NCBI GenBank assembly: GCA_019637975.1 | Contig: JAHBUR010000014.1 | Location: 1 to 64,000, forward strand | Direction of reading: 5' to 3' | Length of the DNA stretch: 64,000 nt | Origin: Bacteroidota bacterium | Lineage (GTDB): Bacteria; Bacteroidota; Ignavibacteria; UBA10030; UBA6906 | Shown: positions 43,365 through 50,591 of the stretch, piece after piece | How positions within the stretch are numbered: position 1 is the stretch's first letter | How the letters are laid out: the number at the start of each line of letters is the position of its first letter | Position numbers and translations under genes: made by a program | The notes under the pieces: generated by a model | What the model was told of the DNA's origin: nothing | Databases searched by the model: none | What the model saw: the letters and a program-made list of their open reading frames with translations, nothing else

Positions 43365-45086
43365 TCAGGCCTTCATTCGCTTTCCTTTTTCCTCAAACGT
43401 GAAGAGGAAACCGCAGATTTTTCCCGGATCGATTTCGGAAAGGTTGTTCCAGTAATCCCGGTTGTGCATCGTACGCGAGCTGGTTTCCTCCGCGGGAAGG
43501 TTCTCGACTTCGGCGATGATTTCCTTGAACCGCTTGCGCCACAGTTCCATATTCTTCACGCGCAAATCCACCCACCCGTCGTGTGCCCAGTGATCGATGT
43601 TCTTTGCGTTGAGCGGAAGTTCATTCTCGCCGCGGTACGGCGGAATCTTCATCAGCGGGCCGCGCAACAACGACTTGCCATCGGGCATGAGAATCGGTAT
43701 TCCGATGGAAATAATCTGCGAACGCAGCTGCGCGTCGTCGGTGATAAGTGTTGTGAGGGATTTACTCAGCGATGCTGCATCCGTTCGCGCAACCGTCCGC
43801 ATGTTGATGAAACAGCGTTTCAAGAGATATGCTTCGTAAAGAAGTTTCGAGAGGCGGGGCGGGCCTAACATCTCAAATGCAACACTGTCGGTGCCGTGAC
43901 GTTCCTCCAGTTTCTGCATTGTTTTCATCGCGCTATTGAACATGTAACCGGCGCGATACGTGGGGGAGAGTGTTGCATTGTCGAGAGCGTTGATGATATC
44001 ATGCCCCGTATTGCCGGCGCGTACTTCAAACACAACGCTCTCAGCAATCTCTTCCGGCGTGACGAACTCCATCTGGCCGGGTGTGGAGATCGCCTCAAAT
44101 TCCCCGCGTGAGAAAATCCCGTTCTCACCCGTATCAATGAACACGGACTTGAGGGTCGAGCCGGTTTTCCGGGCTGTGCTGTTTCCTTGCAGGCGCAGTT
44201 TGCCGGCCAGCTTCACCGCGGATTCCGGCGGACAATCAACCAACTCAATCGCCTTTCCGCGCTTCCGGATTTCTCCAAAGCCTATTCTCTTCCACGCGAT
44301 GGCAGCAGTCGGTTTCACTTCTTTTGTAATGGGCGCATCGGGCGTTCTTCCCATCAAAAAAAGAAGCAACGTATGCGCTCCGGCGACGGAGGATTTGGAG
44401 AGTAGGACGCGTGAAGGCCGCTCCTCGCTATGCGTGTACGGGATGTTCAATCCCATTCCGCCTGTTCCGCTTGTACCGATCTTCACATAAATCTTTGTCT
44501 TTGCCTCGCTCATCGAGCGGTACATCAGCTGCACATGCCGGATGAGTTGCGGGATGTACAGCGTTGCAAGCAACTTCTCGGTTGCGAGGGCGAGAGACTC
44601 CACACCTTCCGATTTGTTGCGGTTGTTCTTTGCCGAGCGAATGGTCTGCATGACGGTGCGTGAAACCTGGAAAATATCCTGGTATGCAATACCCGTTGCT
44701 GAATTCACGCAATCGACAACAATGTCAGGTTTGTATTGTTGCATGAGGCGATACAGACTGGAGCGCTGCAACACCTGCGGTGTCATGTCGTCGATAATAT
44801 CCTCGATAACCATCGAGCGATACTTGTCAGTGGCAAGAATGTCCTCACGTGCCATGTCTTTCAGTTGATGGCGAACGAAGATGTTTCCCCACCACGGAAC
44901 GAAGAAGTTCTTGCCCGCGCGAGGATAGTCGTGTTTGAGTTGCTCGACCGCCTCTATCGCCTCGCTTTTTGCGAGAGATGTCACGATCATGCGTTTTGGC
45001 TGGTGTTCCATGAACTTGCGGCAGATTGCCGAGCCGACGAGGCCCCATCCGCCGATGATGAGAACGGTTTTTCCTTTGATATCCAT
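43365..45086 (-). CDS. Rossmann-fold NAD(P)-binding protein of unknown function
   Basis: The N-terminus is a clear dinucleotide-binding motif (KTVLIIGGWGLVGSAICRKF), as in extended short-chain dehydrogenases or epimerases. A basic residue follows near RMIVTSL. Beyond ~150 residues the protein does not match a family I know. It contains KPDIVVDCVNSATGIAYQDIF, IYVKIGTSGTGGMGLNIPYTHSEE and SKSSVAGAHTLLLFLMGRTP. It lacks an obvious YxxxK catalytic pair at the expected spacing. At 573 residues it is almost twice a normal SDR, with a C-terminal half (~370-573) rich in charged residues. It is monocistronic with its own terminator. An NAD(P)-dependent reductase is likely, but the substrate is unknown. 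Confidence 0.6.
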   Translation of the reverse strand: MDIKGKTVLIIGGWGLVGSAICRKFMEHQPKRMIVTSLAKSEAIEAVEQLKHDYPRAGKNFFVPWWGNIFVRHQLKDMAREDILATDKYRSMVIEDIIDDMTPQVLQRSSLYRLMQQYKPDIVVDCVNSATGIAYQDIFQVSRTVMQTIRSAKNNRNKSEGVESLALATEKLLATLYIPQLIRHVQLMYRSMSEAKTKIYVKIGTSGTGGMGLNIPYTHSEERPSRVLLSKSSVAGAHTLLLFLMGRTPDAPITKEVKPTAAIAWKRIGFGEIRKRGKAIELVDCPPESAVKLAGKLRLQGNSTARKTGSTLKSVFIDTGENGIFSRGEFEAISTPGQMEFVTPEEIAESVVFEVRAGNTGHDIINALDNATLSPTYRAGYMFNSAMKTMQKLEERHGTDSVAFEMLGPPRLSKLLYEAYLLKRCFINMRTVARTDAASLSKSLTTLITDDAQLRSQIISIGIPILMPDGKSLLRGPLMKIPPYRGENELPLNAKNIDHWAHDGWVDLRVKNMELWRKRFKEIIAEVENLPAEETSSRTMHNRDYWNNLSEIDPGKICGFLFTFEEKGKRMKA

Positions 45087-45207
45087 GTCAGACTTTCAGA
45101 ATAAGTTTTCGATTCCAGGGGAATGATTGGTAAGAACGGAGAGAAGATGCTGAAGTAATTTACGGGATGGGGCGGGAAGAAGCAACCGCTGTGGCAGACT
45201 CGACTAA

Positions 45208-45627
45208 CTACTCATTCCAAGGGTCTACCGTCGGAACACCGGTGCGTTCAATATCAGTGTTGTTGCGGGTAACAACCTTGAGACCGTGTACTTCTGCTGT
45301 TGCGGCAAGCAACGCGTCGATCGTCGGGACAGGTTCGCCTTTCTTTTCAGCTTCTCCTTGTATCTTTCCCCATGCAACCGCAACACGAACATCAACGTCG
45401 AGAATCCTTCCTTCAAATCGCTGCTGCACATCATGGTCAAACCATTGCATGATGCGTTTCTTCTTTCGTGATGTCGGGAGCTTCGTTATCCCCTTCTCAA
45501 TCTCGCCGAGCGTGAGAACACTGAGGAAGAAAGTTTGCTCATCATGCGTGTCAAGCCATTCGATGACAGCGGGATGGGGTTTCGGTTTGGTCAATTCTGA
45601 AATGACGCAGGTATCGAGCAGGAACAT
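45208..45627 (-). CDS. PIN-domain toxin, VapC/FitB type
   Basis: A PIN ribonuclease that would cleave RNA when free of its antitoxin. The acidic metal-binding residues are visible: Asp in MFLLDTCVISELTKP, Glu in LGEIEKGI, Asp in TIDALLAATA, and a C-terminal acidic residue in RNNTDIERTG. The FLLDTcVISEl start and 139-residue size fit the FitB-like group. The ATG overlaps the antitoxin stop (TAATG), the classic coupled order with antitoxin first. Confidence 0.9.
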   Translation of the reverse strand: MFLLDTCVISELTKPKPHPAVIEWLDTHDEQTFFLSVLTLGEIEKGITKLPTSRKKKRIMQWFDHDVQQRFEGRILDVDVRVAVAWGKIQGEAEKKGEPVPTIDALLAATAEVHGLKVVTRNNTDIERTGVPTVDPWNE

Positions 45628-45878
45628 TAGAACCTCACCGGACGATCCTTATCCTTTGAACGTTGGAGGTCTAATTGTATTCCGTGTAGCGGAGAGCGCC
45701 GGAAGAACTCGACGAGACTCTCCCCAGGCTTCTCCGCCTGTTTATAGTCCGATGCGGAAAGAACAACGACGGCCGGGCGACCATGTTTGGTTACGTATTG
45801 CGGGCCATGACGCATTGCCCGATCAATCAGTCGGCTGAACTGTGCCTTTGCCTGCTGTATTTGCCAGTAGTTGCTCAC
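45627..45878 (-). CDS. Phd/YefM-family antitoxin
   Basis: The start is a GTG at 45878 (VSNYWQIQQAKAQFSRLIDRA); the longer frame upstream is not coding-like. Residues 1-50 are the Phd/YefM DNA-binding fold with QYVTKHGRPAVVVLSASDY, a standard block. The C-terminal ~30 residues (SLVEFFRRSPLHGIQLDLQR) should bind the PIN toxin. It is 83 residues, the usual size. It probably represses its own operon; no operator was identified with certainty, though GGGAGACCTCCC next to the start is a short palindrome. Confidence 0.88.
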   Translation of the reverse strand: MSNYWQIQQAKAQFSRLIDRAMRHGPQYVTKHGRPAVVVLSASDYKQAEKPGESLVEFFRRSPLHGIQLDLQRSKDKDRPVRF

Positions 45879-46044
45879 GGGAGGTCTCCCTAAATTCTGA
45901 CTATTCTGACCACAATATAAGAAGGGAGGGTGACCGAAGCAAGCAGCGGATAAGATTGATATGAGGAAGGGAATGGCCCTCACTGTTACGGTACATGAGA
46001 GCCATTGCTCGATCAGATTGTATGCAACCCGGTACCCCCGAATG

Positions 46045-47229
46045 TCACGGGCACGGCGCGCTGATGTTGTTGGTGACCGTCGTCTGCCCGATGATAGTGT
46101 TATTCTGTCCGAAGTCGTTGATGGTGATTCCCTGGTGGGAACCGACAACCACCTTGTTGTCAAAGCTGGTCGGTGTGAAAAATCCGAAGAGACACGTACC
46201 ACCCAGCAGTTCAATGTCGTACGCGCCATTGCCGGAGCCGCCATTATTGACAAGGAGATTTTTGTTCGCTCCATCAATCACAAGGAACCCTGCGTAGAAA
46301 TTGTTTGACGCCGTGTTCCCTTGCACAAAACTCTTCGTGCCGCTCACAAGTGACCCGACAATCGCGCCGCTCGGCAACTGAAACAGTCCGTCGGGAACGC
46401 AGCACAGAATCATGCCAACGAAGTTATCATGCAGATTGTTATGCAGAAAGGTATTGTCGGCATCAGACAGAAATGCACCCAGCACACCGCCCGTAAACTC
46501 GTTGTCCGCCCACGTGACTCCCTTGCCGTTGAGGTTGATGATGCCATCCGCTTCAGGGATGACAGCGGTTTGCCACGCTGTGCTGGCGTGTACCTCGTTG
46601 CCAAAGATTGTCGAGTTATTTCCGTTCTGAAGCAGAACTGACCACTGGAACTCATTGAACGAGTTGGAGCCGATGGATGTCCGGGGGGAGTTCTCCACGA
46701 CAATGGCGGTTCCGCCAATGGTGCCAACCGGCACGAAGTCGATATTCCAGATCTTCACGCGGTCTGCATTGAAGATATGCAGCCCGGCATCGACAACCCA
46801 CGGCTCGGCGGGCGACGTAACGGGGTCGGTATTCAGCTTGAGAACTGCTCCATTCTCGCCGATGATGGTAATGCCGCGTTGCGTTACGGTGACCATGGAA
46901 TTCTCGGTGTGAACCCCGGCGGCAAGAATCACCTTGCCGTTGTTGCCGGCGGCAATCACCGCAGCTTGAAGTGCATCGACTGATCCGGCAGGGATAACTA
47001 CAGGCGGCGCGTCGCTTTGGCCGAGGATGGTACTTACTCCGCGGTCGGGCAATGCGGCAAGGCGGCGCAGCTCGGCAAGTTCATCGAGAATGTCCTGCCG
47101 GACAGTCGGAACAGTTTCGGGCTGTTCTGCTGAAGCAGGTGGCTGCTGCCGGTCGCTGCACCCGACGAGAGCCAAGGCTGCCACCATGAGCAACGCGGCA
47201 AGTGCGAAAAGAAATCGGTTGTGCTTCAT
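46045..47229 (-). CDS. Lipoprotein with right-handed parallel beta-helix
   Basis: The start is ATG 47229 after a GGGAGGT site. A lipoprotein signal follows (MKHNRFLFALAALLMVAALALVGC, lipidated Cys24). After a ~50-residue linker the chain shows NosD/PbH1-type coils: LQAAVIAAGNNGKVILAAGVHTE, GITIIGENGAVLKLN, ADRVKIWNIDFVP, NSTIFGNEVHAS, NTFLHNNLHDNFVG, NKNLLVNNGGSGNGAYDIELLGG. This fold is common in carbohydrate-active and surface proteins, but no catalytic residues can be assigned. It ends CISAPCP-like with a terminal Cys. It lies 72 bases downstream of the T9SS-tailed gene and may share its transcript. Confidence 0.8.
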   Translation of the reverse strand: MKHNRFLFALAALLMVAALALVGCSDRQQPPASAEQPETVPTVRQDILDELAELRRLAALPDRGVSTILGQSDAPPVVIPAGSVDALQAAVIAAGNNGKVILAAGVHTENSMVTVTQRGITIIGENGAVLKLNTDPVTSPAEPWVVDAGLHIFNADRVKIWNIDFVPVGTIGGTAIVVENSPRTSIGSNSFNEFQWSVLLQNGNNSTIFGNEVHASTAWQTAVIPEADGIINLNGKGVTWADNEFTGGVLGAFLSDADNTFLHNNLHDNFVGMILCCVPDGLFQLPSGAIVGSLVSGTKSFVQGNTASNNFYAGFLVIDGANKNLLVNNGGSGNGAYDIELLGGTCLFGFFTPTSFDNKVVVGSHQGITINDFGQNNTIIGQTTVTNNISAPCP

Positions 47230-47301
47230 AGCTACCTCCCTTTGTGTATGTATGAGAAAGAACGGCGATGGGGCACGCCGGTTGGGACGTTTGCCCAAAA
47301 T

Positions 47302-49044
47302 CTATTTCAGCACGACGAGCTTCTTCAAATCCCGCTTGTTTCCGCTCTGAAGCGAGTACATATACACGCCGCTTGCAACCTTGCTTGCATCAAAATTTAC
47401 GTGGTAAAATCTCCCCGGTTCTGCAACTCCATCAAATAATGTGGCAACGTGTTGGCCGAGAATGTTCCAAACGTCCAACTTTGTTTGCCATGTCTCCTTG
47501 ACAGTGAACTTGATCGTCGTCGTCGGATTGAATGGGTTGGGGTAGTTCTGGAAGAGGACGAACTCTCTGGGACTTTCCGGGTTCTCCTCCACGTTCGTCA
47601 ATATGTCGCGGTAGAATACTTGACGATTCCGAGTTATGGGTCCCTCATTAAATGCCCACCAAGTACCCGGCTCTGCATCTTCCTGCCACACGAGATTTAC
47701 TTGTCCTGCAGCATTCCATTTTGAAATTGATGGATAGCGCTCATCAACCTGAGGGCTGTTTGTGAGATTTCGCGGAGTGGACCAACTGGCTCCGGCGTTT
47801 GAGGAAGTTACAATGAAGACGTCAGCATAGTTGAATCCAGAGGACGAGGTATCGCTCATGAATGCTATATACGCGACAACGATGTGCGAGCCGGACAAGC
47901 CAATTACGGGATAGCATACTGTGATATGATTTGTTTGTGGCCTGTTCAACGCTGTTACTACCCCCGGCGTATTACCTTTAGATGCCGCAGTAACGAACCC
48001 GGTCGCACGACTCCAGAACATGATGCGTGCGCTGTCCGGGCCAGTGGTATTGATTCTCCTCTCGTCAAAGACTACAAGCGGCTCATTCCCTTGATACACA
48101 ACATCAGAGCCGACCCATACAGCCATTGAATCATTCCCCGCAATCCTGATTGGTGGATGGATCTGCAGAGCCGTGACAGGCCACGTGAGCCCATTGTCAG
48201 TTGATTCAAACCAGTAGAGCCCATTGTCAGCCGCATTCATCAACGAACCGACTCTGCCGGAACTGTTGGAAACAAGCACATTGCGTAAACTGCTTGCAGG
48301 TGTGTCCGGTGGGGTGACAGGACTGGACCATGTTTGAAGATCCGTCGTCCGAAACAGTTGTGCTTTGTTGATGCCAAAGTCAAAAGGTTCCATGATGATT
48401 GAACCATCAGAAGCGGAAGTAATCGCCGGGACCCTCAACAATGTCGAAGCAGGAGGAGGAACTTGGCTGAAACTATCCGGATGGACCACGTTTCCGACAA
48501 AAGCAGAGACTCTCCGTGGAATGCCATACTGATTCGCTATGATAGGAACTCCCGCTAACGGACCTCGACCCAAATCAAGCGCGGGATAAAACGAGACATC
48601 TTGAGGCAAACGAAGGTTGGAAAAGTTGCTCCACGTAATGCCCGCATTTGTGCTCAGTGCGAAAGCAACACCATTTGTGTTAGCGTTTGTCGAATCATCC
48701 AGCACCATATACGTGACGTAAATTCGCCCGGAAGCGGAATCAACACGAATGTACTGGCATGCACCACCGTTGGTTTGATAGTCCGCGTATCCATCAAGCG
48801 ACGTGTAGACACCAACCGTCGAGAGCGTGCCGCTGACGGCCGGGGGAGTCGCATTTGCAACGCTTCTGTAACCCCGGTAATCCTGCGCGTGCCCTCCTCC
48901 TTCCAATACGTGGCGGATCGGGCTCACCACTTCTTGAGAAAAACCGATAGCATTGAAAATCACCAGAGACGCAAAGAGAATCGTCCCCTTCTTGAGAGAC
49001 GATGACGAATATGTTCTTCCGCTGCAAGCATATCTGTCTTCCAT
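47302..49044 (-). CDS. Exported BNR/sialidase-like repeat protein with T9SS type A sorting domain
   Basis: The start is ATG 49044, preceded by AGGAGAA. The N-terminus (MEDRYACSGRTYSSSSLKKG, then TILFASLVIFNAIGFSQ) is a long signal peptide. The body repeats Asp-box-like segments (ALSTNAGITWSNF, FESTDNGLTWPVT, VTSSNAGASWSTPRN), the sign of a sialidase-type beta-propeller. The last ~85 residues are a Por-type sorting tail: FVLFQNYPNPFNPTTTIKF, VWNILGQHVATLFDG, VASGVYMYSLQSG and a basic KKLVVLK end. The product should cross the outer membrane by T9SS and be released or anchored. No catalytic residues mark it as a true sialidase. Confidence 0.88.
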   Translation of the reverse strand: MEDRYACSGRTYSSSSLKKGTILFASLVIFNAIGFSQEVVSPIRHVLEGGGHAQDYRGYRSVANATPPAVSGTLSTVGVYTSLDGYADYQTNGGACQYIRVDSASGRIYVTYMVLDDSTNANTNGVAFALSTNAGITWSNFSNLRLPQDVSFYPALDLGRGPLAGVPIIANQYGIPRRVSAFVGNVVHPDSFSQVPPPASTLLRVPAITSASDGSIIMEPFDFGINKAQLFRTTDLQTWSSPVTPPDTPASSLRNVLVSNSSGRVGSLMNAADNGLYWFESTDNGLTWPVTALQIHPPIRIAGNDSMAVWVGSDVVYQGNEPLVVFDERRINTTGPDSARIMFWSRATGFVTAASKGNTPGVVTALNRPQTNHITVCYPVIGLSGSHIVVAYIAFMSDTSSSGFNYADVFIVTSSNAGASWSTPRNLTNSPQVDERYPSISKWNAAGQVNLVWQEDAEPGTWWAFNEGPITRNRQVFYRDILTNVEENPESPREFVLFQNYPNPFNPTTTIKFTVKETWQTKLDVWNILGQHVATLFDGVAEPGRFYHVNFDASKVASGVYMYSLQSGNKRDLKKLVVLK

Positions 49045-49100
49045 GTGGATTTCTCCTGATGAGATAGAACAGTTTGACTTGATTTTCGGATTTCTGAACC

Positions 49101-49126
49101 CCGTACCGCATTGACTCATGGTACGG
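49101..49126. repeat. Hairpin upstream of the T9SS-tailed gene
   Basis: CCGTACC (49101-49107), 12-base loop, GGTACGG (49120-49126). It lies 57 bases upstream of the ATG on the minus strand, so it could be an operator or leader hairpin. The rest of 49045-49274 shows nothing recognisable. Confidence 0.35.
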
Positions 49127-49274
49127 CGGACGCACGTGACAATGAGGAATTACGCCCCGGGGAGCTTTTCCTGAACACGACCTGCAAAGCGCGGGAAACT
49201 GAAGGGCGTGCTTAGCCAAAGGTACTCCGCAGCCGGGCAAATCGCCACTGTTTCAATATGTCATTCCTTGTCAT

Positions 49275-49634
49275 TCACCGGGAATGCCTGGCGTCAGTCG
49301 CTTGCTTTCTCAGCACCGTAAAGGGTATTTCAAACACCCGCCTCACCCACCGGTAAAACGCAAAATCCGAGGCAAAGCCGAGTTCATCGGCGAGTTCGTA
49401 GCCCAAGACATGATTCTTCGAAAGCTTCTGTCGGATGTATTCCGCCCGTTTCATGTCCACGAATTTCTTTTCCGTCATACTTTCCTGCACGCGAAATGCG
49501 CGCGCAAGGTTGCCCGGATCAACCCTGTATGTTGCGGCGATTTCCTTGAGGGATTTCCCCTCCTGCCAATGCGACTTGATATGCGCGATTGCCAGTCGGA
49601 TTTGAGAGAATTGTCCGGATTTACGTTTGACCAC
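49275..49634 (-). CDS. AraC-type DNA-binding domain protein without sensor domain
   Basis: A 119-residue protein made only of the double helix-turn-helix of AraC regulators. HTH1 is KSLKEIAATYRVDPGNLARAF, the linker helix is FVDMKRAEYIRQKL, and HTH2 is VLGYELADELGFASDFAFYRWVRRVFEIPF. The F..FYRWVRR part replaces the usual S.F.R.FK. motif. There is no ligand domain, as in stand-alone SoxS/MarA-like activators. It lies upstream of the T9SS-tailed gene on the same strand and could control it. Confidence 0.75.
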   Translation of the reverse strand: MVKRKSGQFSQIRLAIAHIKSHWQEGKSLKEIAATYRVDPGNLARAFRVQESMTEKKFVDMKRAEYIRQKLSKNHVLGYELADELGFASDFAFYRWVRRVFEIPFTVLRKQATDARHSR

Positions 49635-49739
49635 ACCTGACCCTTACGAGGTTTACAGGTATAGTCGCTGGAAGGTGGGATTTGTTACAAGGGAAAGGTA
49701 GGGCGCATGAGAGGCCCGGTTCGCCATCCATTATGGGTA

Positions 49740-49762
49740 GAGACGTTTCGGTGAAACGTCTC
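49740..49762. repeat. REP-like palindrome R1
   Basis: GAGACGTTTC-GGT-GAAACGTCTC, preceded by GTA. Perfect 10-bp arms. First of seven GAGACG elements around the RAYT gene. The surrounding 49635-49830 has no gene. Confidence 0.85.
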
Positions 49763-49808
49763 AAAGCGCGCAGAGGAGTTCTTGGGGCGGCGCCTCAAGG
49801 GTGCATGG

Positions 49809-49831
49809 GAGACGGGTCACCGACCCGTCTC
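49809..49831. repeat. REP-like palindrome R2 (touches the RAYT stop codon)
   Basis: GAGACGGGTC-ACC-GACCCGTCTC followed by TAC. Perfect 10-bp arms. On the minus strand the flanking TAG (49833-49831) of the element is the RAYT stop codon. Confidence 0.85.
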
Positions 49832-50412
49832 TACTCCGGGAGATTCTCGGGATGGTTCTTCTCGATCTCCCACACGAGGGCGTTTTGTGCTATGTAGGTT
49901 CGAATTCGATGAAGGTCCTTATCATTCCGGATGATGTGGTCGTAGAATCTCTCTTGCCAGTCAAAGTCTGTGAATCCGGCCTTCCATATCCTCTTTGTGC
50001 AAACCGATTTGATTTGTCCAATGATTGAACCGAGTGAATTCGCTTGCAACCCCTCCGGGTTCGTAGAGACGACTCGTTGAGTCGTCTCTCGTGAGACGTT
50101 CCGACGGAACGTCTCTACGTCTTTCTTTGGGGTCTCCACGGTATCGGTTATGATGATGATCCCGTGCAGATGATTCGGCATGATTTTCCATTCATCCAAT
50201 GCCACATTCTTCCGAATCTTCGGTGTCTCCAACCATTCCTCGGCGACTATCTCTCCAATGGCAGAAAGTTGCATCTGCTCATTCACGACTTCTCCAAAGA
50301 AGCACGCCATATCCTTCGTGCAAATGGTGACGTAGTACCACCACGGCCATGTGTAGTCCCAGGTGCTAAGGCGGGCAGACTCGATTTGATATGTGTTTTT
50401 GAATTTTGGCAT
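49831..50412 (-). CDS. REP-associated tyrosine transposase (RAYT, Y1_Tnp family)
   Basis: RAYTs are single-copy HUH-type nucleases related to IS200/IS605 TnpA that process REP palindromes. The HUH pair is His81/His83 in KIMPNHLHG, and the likely nucleophile is Tyr155 in ERFYDHIIRN. The N-terminus (SARLSTWDYTWPWWYYVTICT) and LGSIIGQIKSVCTKRIW are also typical. At 193 residues it is full length. Residues ~98-117 (DVETFRRNVSRETTQRVVST) are encoded by two internal REP palindromes (50066-50115) in the variable linker after the HUH strand. The stop codon comes from palindrome R2, and R5 lies 7 bases upstream of the ATG. It has no DDE or IS ends, so it is a domesticated REP mobiliser rather than an insertion sequence. 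Confidence 0.9.
   Translation of the reverse strand: MPKFKNTYQIESARLSTWDYTWPWWYYVTICTKDMACFFGEVVNEQMQLSAIGEIVAEEWLETPKIRKNVALDEWKIMPNHLHGIIIITDTVETPKKDVETFRRNVSRETTQRVVSTNPEGLQANSLGSIIGQIKSVCTKRIWKAGFTDFDWQERFYDHIIRNDKDLHRIRTYIAQNALVWEIEKNHPENLPE
50066..50088. repeat. REP-like palindrome R3, inside the RAYT coding region
   Basis: GAGACGACTC-GTT-GAGTCGTCTC, preceded by GTA. Perfect 10-bp arms with an inner sequence different from the other copies. Head-to-head with R4, 4 bases apart, as in a BIME pair. Confidence 0.85.
50093..50115. repeat. REP-like palindrome R4, inside the RAYT coding region
   Basis: GAGACGTTCC-GAC-GGAACGTCTC followed by TAC. Perfect 10-bp arms. R3 and R4 together are bracketed by GTA...TAC. 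Confidence 0.85.
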
Positions 50413-50418
50413 GTCGTA

Positions 50419-50441
50419 GAGACGTTTCGGTGAAACGTCTC
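50419..50441. repeat. REP-like palindrome R5, just upstream of the RAYT start
   Basis: GAGACGTTTC-GGT-GAAACGTCTC preceded by GTA, identical to R1. It sits 7 bases upstream of the RAYT ATG, so it overlaps the expected ribosome-binding region and could regulate RAYT translation. A decayed copy (GGTGAAACGTCGTC, ~50469-50483) follows. Confidence 0.85.
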
Positions 50442-50505
50442 AACAGGAAAACACGTGCGTTAGAATATCGGTGAAACGTCGTCAAGGGCACAGGGAGACG
50501 TCTTC

Positions 50506-50591
50506 TACTTTGGTTGCTCGCTTGAGACGGGTCGCCGACCCGTTTTTCATTACTTTGGTTGTTCGCTTGAGACGGGTCACCGACCCGTCTC
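50506..50591. repeat. 45-bp tandem duplication carrying REP-like palindromes R6 and R7
   Basis: A 38-base unit at 50506-50543 (TACTTTGGTTGCTCGCTTGA...) recurs at 50551-50588 with two differences. Each copy contains a GAGACGGGTC palindrome. R6 (50524-50543) has a degenerate right end (CCGTTTTT). R7 (50569-50591) is perfect, GAGACGGGTC-ACC-GACCCGTCTC followed by TAC. R7 encodes the last residues and stop of the CHAT protein. Confidence 0.8.

Noticed and set aside
47302-49044. Calling the T9SS-tailed protein a true sialidase
   Set aside because: Asp-box-like propeller repeats are present, but the arginine triad and catalytic Tyr/Glu arrangement of sialidases could not be identified.
49831-50412. 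Treating the RAYT region as an insertion sequence of the IS200/IS605 type
   Set aside because: There is no TnpB partner and no left/right-end structure beyond the scattered REP palindromes; the protein motifs fit a single-copy RAYT.
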